A stretch of DNA of 35,693 nt from JACPHD01 sp964431805 (GCA_964431805.1 CAYSKV010000010.1:1-35693), one strand, 5' to 3'; positions 1 to 8,246 are shown, counted from the stretch's first letter. Notes: a model not told the origin generated them from the sequence alone. Numbers and translations: made by a program.

Positions 1-539
1 TTAAATACCTGCGCCGTAAAAACTAAAATCTGCGCGTTTTTATCTTTATAGCAACTTGATTCTAGACCAACTTTTTGCGAGCATAATTCTGATAAAAACT
101 CTTCTAAACTCCAACCGGTTTCGGTAGCTACTTGCGGTAAAAATACGCCGCTACGTCCACCCTGTTTTATAATCACGCCGTGTCTGCCTAACTCAATTTT
201 ACGCCAGTCACCAATCGGTTCCGGAACAGACAAAACGCTTATTTCATATTCCAACTTTTTTAATTCATCTTCGCTCACCGAATTAAAGCGATAATCTTCG
301 GAGCAAGCGGCGATAGCCATATCTCTAACGACTTGCCAAAGAGGTTCATCGTTTGGCACAATTTGCCCGATACAACCGCGCAATTCTCCATCTTTATGTA
401 AAGTAACAAAAGCTCCTTGTCGCTGTTTTAAATTCTCATTAGTAATTTTAAATTCAGATATTTTACCATTTATAACAAAATTTTCTACAGATTCTTTAGC
501 AATTTTCAGTAATTCTTTTTGCTCTTTATAATTTAACAT
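1..539 (-). CDS. amrA: AMMECR1-domain protein (AmmeMemoRadiSam system protein A), 3' end cut by the window
   Basis: About 179 residues are visible from ATG 539; the reading frame is still open at base 1, so the last residue or residues and the stop lie outside. The AMMECR1 signature is clear: LRGCIGQ near residue 57, then a YRF segment followed by an EISVLS-type strand, and a C-terminal segment ending TAQVF. The biochemical role of this family is not settled; in many genomes it is encoded with a Memo-like protein and a radical SAM protein, neither of which is visible here. The start is one base after the stop of the inositol monophosphatase gene (TAA-A-ATG), so it is the last visible gene of a four-gene operon and is probably translationally coupled. 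Confidence 0.85.
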   Translation of the reverse strand, partial: MLNYKEQKELLKIAKESVENFVINGKISEFKITNENLKQRQGAFVTLHKDGELRGCIGQIVPNDEPLWQVVRDMAIAACSEDYRFNSVSEDELKKLEYEISVLSVPEPIGDWRKIELGRHGVIIKQGGRSGVFLPQVATETGWSLEEFLSELCSQKVGLESSCYKDKNAQILVFTAQVF

Positions 540-540
540 T

Positions 541-1317
541 TTATTTTTTATTTATAACTTTTAAAATTTGCGCATGTACTTTACCGTTAGAAGCCGCGAT
601 ATTGGGTTCGCCTAGACGCCAATCGCGCCCGTTAAAATCCGTCACTCTCCCGCCGGCTTCGCGGACTAACAATACGCCAGCAGCCACATCCCAATCGCGA
701 GTGCCGGGAGCTAAAAATGATTCTACGCGGCCACAAGCTATATAAGCTAATTCTAAAGCCGCTGAACCTAACTGCCGACAATCAAAATTTTCCAACTTCT
801 GCCGGCGATAATATGCTATGGCTTTCTTTATATTCTTTTCTTCACGGCCATGGCAAAAAGTATTAATAATTTTTTCACGGCTTACTTTAGAAACAGAAAT
901 TTTTTTGCCATTTAGTTCCGCGCCTCCTCCGACTTGGGCAATATATATTTCATCTAGCGCCGGCGCATAAACCGCTCCAAAAATTAATTCATTATCTTTA
1001 GCTAACGTTAAAGAAATTGACCATAATGGATTATGCATGGAAAAATTCGTGGTGCCGTCAATCGGATCAATATACCAAACATATCCGAAAGATTTTTTTT
1101 CATTAGCCTTTTCTTCGGAAACAATTTCATGGGCAGGAAAATATTTTTTTATTTCTTTAATAATAATTTCCTGAGAGAGTAAATCCGCTTTAGTTAAAAT
1201 TTCATGATTAGATTTAAGCATAACCTCCCGACGGTTAAAACTTTCGTACTCCCGCTTAAGCATGGCGCCAGATAATTTAACGGCGTTAACAGCAATTTTT
1301 TTAATTTGTTCTATCAT
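541..1317 (-). CDS. suhB: Inositol monophosphatase family protein (SuhB-like)
   Basis: A 258-residue Mg2+-dependent phosphatase of the IMPase/FIG superfamily, probably cytoplasmic. The metal-binding motifs are intact: SEE at 67-69, WYIDPIDGTTN at 81-91 and RDWDVAAG around 208-214, followed by the usual EAGG. Length is typical. The family hydrolyses inositol monophosphates, and some members use fructose-1,6-bisphosphate, NADP or PAP (3'-phosphoadenosine 5'-phosphate). A CysQ-like PAP phosphatase would fit a genome with a PAPS-dependent sulfotransferase, but the sequence alone does not decide the substrate. Its ATG overlaps the stop of the upstream phosphoesterase in an ATGA arrangement. Confidence 0.88.
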   Translation of the reverse strand: MIEQIKKIAVNAVKLSGAMLKREYESFNRREVMLKSNHEILTKADLLSQEIIIKEIKKYFPAHEIVSEEKANEKKSFGYVWYIDPIDGTTNFSMHNPLWSISLTLAKDNELIFGAVYAPALDEIYIAQVGGGAELNGKKISVSKVSREKIINTFCHGREEKNIKKAIAYYRRQKLENFDCRQLGSAALELAYIACGRVESFLAPGTRDWDVAAGVLLVREAGGRVTDFNGRDWRLGEPNIAASNGKVHAQILKVINKK

Positions 1318-1802
1318 ATTAATTCTAATATTTTTAATTCTAATTTACCGGTCTCACCATCAAAAATCGCAAAACTGGCTTTATTAAAAACTCCGCCTAA
1401 AGTCCCTGGATTAGCCATAGTAATACCATCTTTCTCTTCAATCCACGGTTCATGCGTATGTCCATAAAAAATAACTTCACATTTTTTTATTTCCAAAACA
1501 TTTTTTATAAACCAAGGCTCGTGGCAAGCGCCAATGGCTCTTCCGTCAACTTCAAACACGCCAAACCTATTTAAATAATTTATATTTTTATATTTTTTTA
1601 TTTCGCTTTCATCGTATATTTCTAAATTGCCACGCACTAAATAAATAATTTTAAAATTTTCTGATAAATATTTTAAAGTCTCGGCGTTAACTACGTCGCC
1701 ACAACAAATAGCGTTTTCGACTTTTTCATTTTTACCCCAAAAAATACTTTTCTTTAAATTAACTAAATTATCATGAATATCAGAAATAATTAAAAATTTC
1801 AT
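1314..1802 (-). CDS. YfcE-like metallophosphoesterase
   Basis: A 162-residue calcineurin-fold phosphodiesterase. Metal ligands are visible: D8 and H10 (SDIHDN), D36 (CCGD), N59 (RGNL), H94, and H115/H117 (GHTHEPW). I take ATG 1802 as the start because MKFLIISDIH is the usual N-terminus of the family; the frame extends about 20 residues upstream but would overlap the permease gene's stop. The gene begins 11 bases after the permease stop and ends in an ATGA overlap with suhB. Members usually show broad phosphodiesterase activity in vitro; the cellular substrate is unknown. Confidence 0.85.
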   Translation of the reverse strand: MKFLIISDIHDNLVNLKKSIFWGKNEKVENAICCGDVVNAETLKYLSENFKIIYLVRGNLEIYDESEIKKYKNINYLNRFGVFEVDGRAIGACHEPWFIKNVLEIKKCEVIFYGHTHEPWIEEKDGITMANPGTLGGVFNKASFAIFDGETGKLELKILELI

Positions 1803-1813
1803 AAGATTAATAT

Positions 1814-2950
1814 TTATTGCAAAACCATCCAAATTTCGTAAATAGCGCCCAAAACAAAACATAATGACAAAATATAAGCCAAAGGCTTATTTAATTTACA
1901 TTTTATGCAAGAATCTTTTTCCGGATTAGATTTAACTTTAAAAGCCAATAAAATTAAAATTATGCCCGATAGCCCTCCAGTTATTGCGCCGGTAAAACTT
2001 ATAATTTTAATTAAATCGCTTAAGCCGATTAAAAATAAAAAGTAAGGTATAAACCCGGCTAAAAACCAGGATAATTTATTATTTAATTTTAAATCCCAAT
2101 TATATATTTCTTCCGTGGCTTGAGCGGTAACTATATAGGAAGTAATTATGGCTAACAAACCAAAAATTAAAGAAAAAGTAATAACGCCGTCTTTTAATAT
2201 AAATGCCAAACCAGTCAAAGCGTCTGGCGTAGTAGAAGATCCTGTTATACCTAAATTTACTAAAACAAAAATTGAAGTTAAGATGGCAGGTAAAAAAGTC
2301 CCCCAAGCAATTGCGCTTTTGATTTTTTCTTTCTGTTTATCCAATAAACGGCAAACTTCCGGGATGGCCGCTCCGCCGCCAACCGCAAAAAATATCGGAC
2401 CATAAGGCAAAAAAACATTTTTCCAATCAATAAGATGATAATTGCTTAATTGGATATAATTAAAACCGCGCCAAGCGATTAAACCTATGGCGAGAACTAA
2501 AAATGAAGTTAAAACTAATTCGGTTCCGGCTATTAATTTTATGTCGTAAAAAGCAATTAGTGAAACAAAAACAAATATAGCCGTTGAATATATAAAAATA
2601 GTACCGCCCAAATAAGGCGACAAAAGCTGATGCAAAAAAAGTCCACCCATAATTATATAAGCTAAAATTGACCCGTAAGCTCCGATAATATCTATACAAA
2701 AAGTCGCTGCCTTACTTTTAATATTAATGTATTTACCGACAAAGCCTGGTAACCTATGCTTCTCTTTAGTAGATAAAACAATTTCAGCAAAAAGAGTATG
2801 TAAAAAATATTGTACCGAAACCAAAATTATAATATAAAAAAACAATGGTATAATTCCGGCTTTATCAATAACATAAGGAATCGTAAATAATCCTACGCCG
2901 ATAATTGTGCCCATTAAAGTGGCGATAGCTAAAAGATAATTTTTTGACAT
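1814..2950 (-). CDS. Amino acid permease, tryptophan/tyrosine or HAAAP-like family
   Basis: A 378-residue integral membrane protein with about 10-11 hydrophobic helices. The N-terminus carries the APC-superfamily first helix signature GTIIGVGLFTIPY at about residues 14-26, the unwound substrate-binding helix of this fold. The best match by eye is the aromatic amino acid permease or Aa_trans-like group, where transport is driven by an ion gradient. Specificity cannot be read from the sequence. It is the first gene of the operon continuing into the phosphoesterase, suhB and amrA. A promoter lies upstream at 2976-3004 and a terminator of the preceding gene at 3010-3035. No clear Shine-Dalgarno sequence precedes ATG 2950. 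Confidence 0.8.
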   Translation of the reverse strand: MSKNYLLAIATLMGTIIGVGLFTIPYVIDKAGIIPLFFYIIILVSVQYFLHTLFAEIVLSTKEKHRLPGFVGKYINIKSKAATFCIDIIGAYGSILAYIIMGGLFLHQLLSPYLGGTIFIYSTAIFVFVSLIAFYDIKLIAGTELVLTSFLVLAIGLIAWRGFNYIQLSNYHLIDWKNVFLPYGPIFFAVGGGAAIPEVCRLLDKQKEKIKSAIAWGTFLPAILTSIFVLVNLGITGSSTTPDALTGLAFILKDGVITFSLIFGLLAIITSYIVTAQATEEIYNWDLKLNNKLSWFLAGFIPYFLFLIGLSDLIKIISFTGAITGGLSGIILILLAFKVKSNPEKDSCIKCKLNKPLAYILSLCFVLGAIYEIWMVLQ

Positions 2951-2975
2951 AATGAATATTTATTTTTATAACTTA

Positions 2976-3004
2976 ATTATAGCTTAAAAAACTTGAATTA
3001 CCAA
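2976..3004 (-). promoter_or_regulatory. Predicted sigma-70-type promoter of the permease operon
   Basis: On the minus strand TTGGTA (3004-2999) and TATAAT (2981-2976) are separated by 17 bases. The likely transcription start is about 19 bases before ATG 2950. It lies directly downstream of the terminator at 3010-3035, which makes sense for a new transcription unit. Confidence 0.55.
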
Positions 3005-3009
3005 ATTAA

Positions 3010-3035
3010 AAAACGAGGTTAGATAACCTCGTTTT
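3010..3035 (-). terminator. Intrinsic terminator of the pilB/translin-like unit
   Basis: A perfect 11-bp stem (3010-3020 with 3025-3035, AAAACGAGGTT/AACCTCGTTTT) with a 4-base loop is followed on the minus strand by a T-rich run. It lies 15 bases after the translin-like stop. Confidence 0.8.
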
Positions 3036-3049
3036 ATGCTTATTTAATC

Positions 3050-3619
3050 TTATTTTCTTAAATTTATTTCGTAATTTATCTGCTCAATTTTTCTTAAATG
3101 ACCCTTAGCTTGATCATATTTTGTGCGCAGATAACTTCTCATATCAAATTCTACTAATTCAGCCATAACATCATCAACAATTTTATGAATTTTTTTAACT
3201 TCATTATATTTTCCTAAAGTCGCCATTTTAACCGCCCAACGAACTAATTCACCAAGTAAATCACTAATGCCGCCGAGGTAACTTTCATAATCAATTTCTA
3301 TGCTTTTAATTTTATCGACAGTTTTTCCGGTCATAACTAGAAAAAACATTTTAGCTTCAACGTATTCTTCAACAGCCGCTTTATATGCGCCTTCTTCCAT
3401 TAACCGATTATAGCTAAATTTTTTCTGTAAATTTTTTAAAATGTCGTCAATCTCCTGAAGCGTCTTACCCGCGCCAGAAACATCGTCGCGATGCAATGAA
3501 AAAATCGCTTTTTTAGAATCGTGTAAAATGGCATTGGCAAAACCAATAATTTGCTGCCGTTCTTTTCCATGAACATCAAAATCTTTTTTTAATTGCTGAA
3601 TAAACTTTTTGTTAATCAT
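3050..3619 (-). CDS. Translin/TRAX-like protein
   Basis: A 189-residue, almost entirely helical protein. Resemblance to translin and archaeal TRAX-like proteins runs over the whole length. The N-terminal part is FDVHGKERQQIIGFANAILHDSKKA. A central EYVEAKMFF is followed by YLGGISDLLGELVRWAV, matching translin's YL-GISDLTGELMR segment. The C-terminus is LRTKYDQAKGHLRKIEQINYEI, matching the translin LRRKYD...K.VEEIVYDL tail. Eukaryotic translin and TRAX form the C3PO endoribonuclease; TRAX uses acidic residues in the same helices. Acidic residues are present here (the E of GEL, EYVE), but catalytic competence cannot be decided by eye. The gene follows pilB by 44 bases, likely in the same transcript, and ends at a terminator. 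Confidence 0.7.
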   Translation of the reverse strand: MINKKFIQQLKKDFDVHGKERQQIIGFANAILHDSKKAIFSLHRDDVSGAGKTLQEIDDILKNLQKKFSYNRLMEEGAYKAAVEEYVEAKMFFLVMTGKTVDKIKSIEIDYESYLGGISDLLGELVRWAVKMATLGKYNEVKKIHKIVDDVMAELVEFDMRSYLRTKYDQAKGHLRKIEQINYEINLRK

Positions 3620-3663
3620 AATTATTTTTTATTTGATACTTTGTATAAGGTTTTTAAAGTGTT

Positions 3664-5367
3664 TTATTCTGCTACTCTAAATACTTCGTCAACGCTAGTA
3701 ATGCCTGCAATCGCTTTTAAAATTCCGTCTTGGACCATTGTAATCATGCCGTTTTTCTTGGCGTTATCGCGCATGTCATATTCACTGGCCGTACCGCTCA
3801 AAACTAATTTTTCAATCTCTTTATTCATAGTCAAAACTTCATAAATACCAATTCTGCCTTTATAGCCTATACCTTGGCAAGCTTCGCAGCCGCTACCTTG
3901 ATAGAATTTTAAATTATTAAAATCAATACCTTTTTTATCTTCGTCTAAAAGTTCATTAAGCAAATCTTTAACCCTTTTTAAATTACTATCATCAAGTTTT
4001 ATTTCATGTTTACATTTCTGGCAAATTTTTCTAACTAACCTCTGTCCGATCATAGCGTTTAACGCTGGCGCTAATAAATATGGTTTAGCTCCCATGGATA
4101 AAAATCTTGGCACCGTACCAGCCGCGTCGTTAGTATGGATAGTTGATAAAACTAAATGCCCGGTTAAAGAGGCCTGGATAGCGATTTCGGCTGTTTCTAA
4201 ATCGCGAATTTCTCCAACCATAACAACATCAGGATCTTGACGAACGATAGAGCGAAGACCTTGGGCAAAAGTATAATTTTTGCTGGTTTGTGATTGATTA
4301 ACTCCGGCAAGTTGATACTCGATTGGATCTTCAATGGTTATAATTTTAGTTTCTGGGCTGTTTAATTTTTTTAAAATCGCATAAAGCGTAGTAGTTTTGC
4401 CTGAACCGGTCGGACCAGTCGTTATAATCATGCCGTTCGGGCGCTCTACTTCTCTTTTTAATTGATTAAAGGCTCGATCACGAATACCTAAATCGCTAAA
4501 CTCTAAACCTACCGAACTTGAGCGCAGTAGCCTCATAACCACGCTTTCGCCAAAGTTAGTCGGTAAAAACGAAACCCTAATATCAACCCGGTCATTTTTC
4601 ATATAAATTGACATACGTCCATCCTGCGGTTTATCCGTAATATTTATTTTTACCTCAGCTAAAAGTTTCATGCGGGAAATTATTTTATCCCAAGATGATT
4701 TATCAATAGTAGCTACGTCATGCAAAACTCCGTCAATTCTAAACCTAACTTTTATAATTTTTTCTTCAGCTTCAATATGGATGTCTGAAGAGTCTGATTT
4801 TATAGCCGCAGCCATAAGCATAGTAACAATTTCCGTAACTTGCGCCTGACTTATTTCTGCTTGCAAATCTTTAAAGCTAGAAAACTTTTCTCCATATTTA
4901 CTTAATTCTTCTTCAGTAACTTTAACGCCTCTAATAATTTCTCTTACCTTGGGTAGGGTTTTATACATATCTAAGCCGTAATTAAAACTATTTTCAGTAA
5001 CTAAATAAACGCTAATATCTGAAAAATATTTTTCTGCAAGCTGTTTGGCTAAATCTTGCACTTTTTCATCTTGGGGATTTAAGCTGGCTAGACGAATATT
5101 TTTACCGTCATAATAAAAACATAAAACCTGAAGCGCGGTAGCCTCTTCTTCATTAATTAGAACTAAAGCTTCTGGGCTTATAGGAAAGCCGACTAAATCA
5201 ACATACGGCAAACCAGCGGCATCAGCCGCTTGCTTAGTTAATCTTTCCAACTCTTTAATTCTTAATTTTTTTTCTTTGGCTGAAAATTTAGCTGCTGCGC
5301 TCTCGTCGTTAGTGGATTGCCCGGACGCATTGCTAAATAAATCATTGATTGATTGGTTAATTGACAT
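3664..5367 (-). CDS. pilB: Type IV pilus assembly / type II secretion ATPase (PilB/GspE family)
   Basis: A 567-residue hexameric motor ATPase that would power pilin polymerisation at the inner face of the membrane. An N-terminal T2SSE-N/MshEN-like region spans roughly 40-140. The core has Walker A GPTGSGKTT at 318-326, an Asp box ITIEDPIEY at about 344-351, Walker B VVMVGEIRD at 381-389 and a His box LTGHLVLSTIHTND at 401-414. The zinc site characteristic of PilB/GspE is intact: C449, C452, C494 and C497. PilT lacks this CxxC pair, so extension rather than retraction is the likely role. No other pilus gene is in the window. The start ATG lies about 7 bases after a TATAAT, so the mRNA may be nearly leaderless. 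Confidence 0.92.
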   Translation of the reverse strand: MSINQSINDLFSNASGQSTNDESAAAKFSAKEKKLRIKELERLTKQAADAAGLPYVDLVGFPISPEALVLINEEEATALQVLCFYYDGKNIRLASLNPQDEKVQDLAKQLAEKYFSDISVYLVTENSFNYGLDMYKTLPKVREIIRGVKVTEEELSKYGEKFSSFKDLQAEISQAQVTEIVTMLMAAAIKSDSSDIHIEAEEKIIKVRFRIDGVLHDVATIDKSSWDKIISRMKLLAEVKINITDKPQDGRMSIYMKNDRVDIRVSFLPTNFGESVVMRLLRSSSVGLEFSDLGIRDRAFNQLKREVERPNGMIITTGPTGSGKTTTLYAILKKLNSPETKIITIEDPIEYQLAGVNQSQTSKNYTFAQGLRSIVRQDPDVVMVGEIRDLETAEIAIQASLTGHLVLSTIHTNDAAGTVPRFLSMGAKPYLLAPALNAMIGQRLVRKICQKCKHEIKLDDSNLKRVKDLLNELLDEDKKGIDFNNLKFYQGSGCEACQGIGYKGRIGIYEVLTMNKEIEKLVLSGTASEYDMRDNAKKNGMITMVQDGILKAIAGITSVDEVFRVAE

Positions 5368-5373
5368 AATTAC

Positions 5374-5379
5374 ATTATA
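5374..5379 (-). promoter_or_regulatory. Predicted -10 box of pilB (near-leaderless start)
   Basis: TATAAT on the minus strand is followed by GTAATT and then the ATG at 5367, so the expected transcription start coincides with the start codon. No Shine-Dalgarno sequence and no convincing -35 box are seen; the -35 position falls in the T-run of the upstream terminator. Confidence 0.4.
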
Positions 5380-5398
5380 GCTTATTTTTTCAATAAAA

Positions 5399-5423
5399 AA
5401 AAGACGGGTAAGCCCCGTCTTTT
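5399..5423 (-). terminator. Intrinsic terminator after the nif3-like gene
   Basis: A perfect 10-bp stem (AAAAGACGGG at 5399-5408 with CCCGTCTTTT at 5414-5423) and a 5-base loop, followed on the minus strand by eight T's. It starts 8 bases past the Nif3 stop. Confidence 0.85.
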
Positions 5424-5431
5424 AATAATAT

Positions 5432-6376
5432 TTATTTTTTTCTTTTTACTCTAATTAGTCCTGATAAAGGAATAATTTCTAATCCCTTCTTCTCTAATTC
5501 ATCTAAAAATAAATTTAAACCTAGAGAATCCGAGGCCATATGTCCGGCGATTACTACATTAATATGATATTTTTCCGCTTCTTTTCTATGCTCTTCGCCC
5601 ATATGCATACCAATCACCGTACCGATGCCAACTTGAGCCATTTTTTCATAAATTTCTTTTGAACCGCTAGTGCCGCCGGTAAATTCGGTTACAGTCACCC
5701 TGCCGCAGCTTGATTCCGGAGAACCGACAAAAATTTTCGGACCAGCGTTAAATTGTATAGCCGCTTTAAACTCTGGAATTTCTTTTAACATATCAACCAC
5801 ATCGCCGACAGTTTCTGGTTTTTTCTTTTTAAGAGTTTTAACTAAAAAATCAGCGCCTAAATTATCGGCTGGCGTATGCACGCACATAAAATCCAGCTTT
5901 AAAATTTTTGCAATATCTACGCTACGATTATGATTATAGGGTGACATACCGCGATTTACTTCGGAAATTCTCGGCCTAATAACTGACTCGGCAATATTAA
6001 TCGGTACGCCATAACCGGCCAATACTTCGGCCTGTAAATCCATAACACCGGATAAATCAGCTAAAGCCTTACCTTCTGGGTGATGAGAAATTACTAAATC
6101 AACACCCATTTTTTCAGCCAACAACAATTCCGGCCCTTCCATATCTACTCCGACAAAAACTTTTTTAATATTTTTCTTGCCATTATCAACTAAAATGCGA
6201 GTGTCGCTAAAAGGATTAGTTAATTTTTCTGTATCAAATTCCTTTTTTTCTCCCACGCTCATTTTTTCATATTTTTTCTTAAAACGATCTAAATATTTTT
6301 TTACTTTTTGCTCGCCGCGTAAATCAGCCTTAATTCCCATTTTGACCGCTAAGTCATAAATTTGTTGGATTGTCAT
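5432..6376 (-). CDS. Nif3-like dinuclear metal centre protein (DUF34)
   Basis: A 314-residue NIF3/DUF34 family protein. Visible metal-site elements are the HHP motif (H98, H99), the HTPADN motif (H167, D171) and a late GHMASDSLG histidine near residue 279. Family members form toroidal hexamers with a dinuclear metal site; proposed roles include metal-dependent hydrolase or GTP cyclohydrolase-like activity and metal trafficking, and none is settled. ATG 6376 is ten bases before an assembly gap. The first 15 codons plus upstream bases are repeated on the other side of that gap (see 6331-6540), so the gene itself is complete. Confidence 0.88.
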   Translation of the reverse strand: MTIQQIYDLAVKMGIKADLRGEQKVKKYLDRFKKKYEKMSVGEKKEFDTEKLTNPFSDTRILVDNGKKNIKKVFVGVDMEGPELLLAEKMGVDLVISHHPEGKALADLSGVMDLQAEVLAGYGVPINIAESVIRPRISEVNRGMSPYNHNRSVDIAKILKLDFMCVHTPADNLGADFLVKTLKKKKPETVGDVVDMLKEIPEFKAAIQFNAGPKIFVGSPESSCGRVTVTEFTGGTSGSKEIYEKMAQVGIGTVIGMHMGEEHRKEAEKYHINVVIAGHMASDSLGLNLFLDELEKKGLEIIPLSGLIRVKRKK

Positions 6377-6540
6377 ATATTTTATNNNNNNNNNNNNNNN
6401 NNNNNNNNNNNNNNNNNNNNNNNNNNNNNNNNNNNNNNNNNNNNNNNNNNNNNNNNNNNNNNNNNNNNNNNNNNNNNNNNNNNNNTAATTCCCATTTTGA
6501 CCGCTAAGTCATAAATTTGTTGGATTGTCATATATTTTAT
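6331..6540. other. Assembly gap of 100 N's flanked by an identical 55-base overlap
   Basis: Bases 6331-6385 and 6486-6540 are the same 55-base sequence, separated by N's at 6386-6485. The duplicated text is the first 15 codons of the nif3-like gene plus 9 bases upstream. This is the pattern left when two overlapping contigs are scaffolded without being merged. The true sequence probably reads straight through with one copy, 155 bases shorter than shown. The second partial start codon at 6531 is therefore not a gene. Confidence 0.93.
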
Positions 6541-6545
6541 GTTTT

Positions 6546-6601
6546 ACCCCGTTAAATACGCTACGCGTAAATTTGCTGAAAGCAAATTTATTTAACGGGG
6601 T
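6546..6601. repeat. REP-like nested palindrome between nif3 and the M24 peptidase gene
   Basis: The outer arms ACCCCGTTAAAT (6546-6557) and ATTTAACGGGGT (6590-6601) are perfectly complementary. They enclose a second hairpin AAATTTGCT-GAA-AGCAAATTT. The right arm overlaps the end of the M24 peptidase gene, whose last codons (HPVK and stop) lie inside the repeat. A related element lies at 8818-8866. Confidence 0.75.
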
Positions 6602-7334
6602 GAATATTAATTATTTTATTTTGAACTTTAGTCGTAATTATTAATTTAAAATTCTCATTGATATAAAAATCTATTTCACTCCTAACACCGAATCTATTTT
6701 TAAAATAAATTCCTGGTTCAATCGTATAGCCGACGTTAAGCGGCAACGGCTGTTTACCCTTTCTACTAATTCTAGTTCTTGTTCCATGAGGACTAACAAA
6801 CCCCAGCGAATGGCCGGTGCCATGTAAAAATTTATCACCATGGCCATATTTTTCTAAATAATTTCTAACCACCGCGTCAATCTCTTTTCCGGTTGGCACA
6901 ATTTTTTTCTTTAAATTATTTTTTAAAAAACTAATCGCCTTATTTCTAGCTCTTGCTACTATTTTAAAGGCATTAACATACTGTTTCGGCGCCTTTACGC
7001 CATAATACATCATCCAAGTAATATCTGCAAACGGCGCGCTAATTTCCGCTAATCTTGCCCAAATATCAATCATTATTAAATCGCCATTTTTCAATTGACG
7101 CTGTTGTTCAGCATAAAAATGAACGTTAGACGTATCATCGCCGAAAGCCACAATTGATTTTTGCTTATCTGATTTTAAATTATATTTTTTATATTGTTTT
7201 TTTATAAATTGCCTAACTTCTACATCAGTTGTTTTTGGATTATTTTTTATAAATTCAACAATTTTTTTTATTATCTCATTTAGCGCTTTAGCCGCTTTCT
7301 TGTGCTGTGCTATTTGTTTTTTTGTCCAAGACAT
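6588..7334 (-). CDS. M24-family metallopeptidase (Xaa-Pro aminopeptidase-like)
   Basis: A 248-residue pita-bread-fold peptidase. All five metal ligands expected for the family can be placed: D90 (MIDIW), D104 (FADIT), H175 (HGTGH), E206 (IEPGIY) and E220 (RSEID). It has only the catalytic domain, with about 60 helical residues in front and no creatinase-like N-terminal domain. The W and DxxWMM context resembles Xaa-Pro dipeptidase-like members more than MetAP. Start ATG 7334 is 3 bases after the htpX stop, so it belongs to the lemA-htpX operon. Its final residues are encoded by one arm of a palindromic repeat, so the natural C-terminus may have been altered by repeat insertion. Confidence 0.82.
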   Translation of the reverse strand: MSWTKKQIAQHKKAAKALNEIIKKIVEFIKNNPKTTDVEVRQFIKKQYKKYNLKSDKQKSIVAFGDDTSNVHFYAEQQRQLKNGDLIMIDIWARLAEISAPFADITWMMYYGVKAPKQYVNAFKIVARARNKAISFLKNNLKKKIVPTGKEIDAVVRNYLEKYGHGDKFLHGTGHSLGFVSPHGTRTRISRKGKQPLPLNVGYTIEPGIYFKNRFGVRSEIDFYINENFKLIITTKVQNKIINIHPVK

Positions 7335-7337
7335 AAA

Positions 7338-8246
7338 TTATTTTTCCATTCCTCTTAACGCCGCAACTCTTTCTTCAACCGGCGGATGCGTCATAAACAG
7401 TTTGGTAAAAAATCCAATTTTCTTGCCAGTATTTTCTTTAAACGGCGAAGCAATATACAAATGCGCGGTAGCGCGATTAGCGACTTCTAACGGTTCTTGA
7501 TCAGCCGAAATTTTTTCGAGTGCCGTTGCTAGACCTTCGGGATAACGAGTAAGTAGCGCTCCATCAGCATCAGCCATAAATTCTCGTCTACGCGAAATCG
7601 CGAATTGCATTAAATAAGCGAATAGCGGCGCCAAAATAGAAAGCACGATAGCAGCAACCATCATAATTAAACCAAGTTGTCCGCTCTCTCTATTACTTTT
7701 TCTACCACCAAAAAATGACCATCTTCTAAACCAATCAGCTAAAAGCACTATCATGCCTACCATAACTGTAACTAAAGTAGCGAGTAAAATATCACGATTG
7801 CCAATATGAGATAATTCATGAGCGATAACACCTTCTAGTTCCGTCTTGTTTAATTTTTTTAACAACCCGGCCGTAACAGCGATTACCGCATGCTTAGGAT
7901 CACGTCCGGTAGCAAAAGCGTTTGGCGCCGTATCATCAATAATATAAATTTTTGGCGTCGGCAACCCGGCAGTAATGCAAAGATTTTCTACAATATGATA
8001 AAGCTCGCGGTTAGAATCATGATCAATTTCACGCGCCGAACTCATAGCTAAAACTATTTTATCGCTCCACCAATAACTAACAAAGCTGGAAACTATGCTA
8101 AAAATAACCGCAAAATATAATATAGAAGAATCATTTAAGGCATAACTAAAAACATAACCAATCAAAATAATGGCAACCAAAAAAACAGACATCAAGAGCC
8201 AAGTTTTTCTCTTGTTAGAGTCAATTTGCGTATAGAGAGTTGGCAT
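7338..8246 (-). CDS. htpX: Membrane zinc metalloprotease HtpX (M48)
   Basis: A 302-residue M48B protease. Two N-terminal membrane helices (about 15-35 and 42-60), the zinc motif HELSH at 143-147 and two further hydrophobic segments (about 152-170 and 190-212) are seen. The third ligand Glu lies in RREFMADADGA near residue 223. It is expected in the cytoplasmic membrane, degrading damaged membrane proteins. It follows lemA with a 4-base spacer, a common pairing in bacteria. Confidence 0.93.
   Translation of the reverse strand: MPTLYTQIDSNKRKTWLLMSVFLVAIILIGYVFSYALNDSSILYFAVIFSIVSSFVSYWWSDKIVLAMSSAREIDHDSNRELYHIVENLCITAGLPTPKIYIIDDTAPNAFATGRDPKHAVIAVTAGLLKKLNKTELEGVIAHELSHIGNRDILLATLVTVMVGMIVLLADWFRRWSFFGGRKSNRESGQLGLIMMVAAIVLSILAPLFAYLMQFAISRRREFMADADGALLTRYPEGLATALEKISADQEPLEVANRATAHLYIASPFKENTGKKIGFFTKLFMTHPPVEERVAALRGMEK

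Noticed and set aside
2100..2699. Overlapping frames on both strands inside the permease gene
   Set aside because: Composition is that of out-of-frame AT-rich DNA, and the permease frame has clear family motifs.
6486..6540. A second partial copy of the nif3 start, suggesting gene duplication
   Set aside because: It is exactly the 55 bases preceding the N run, so an unmerged contig overlap explains it better.
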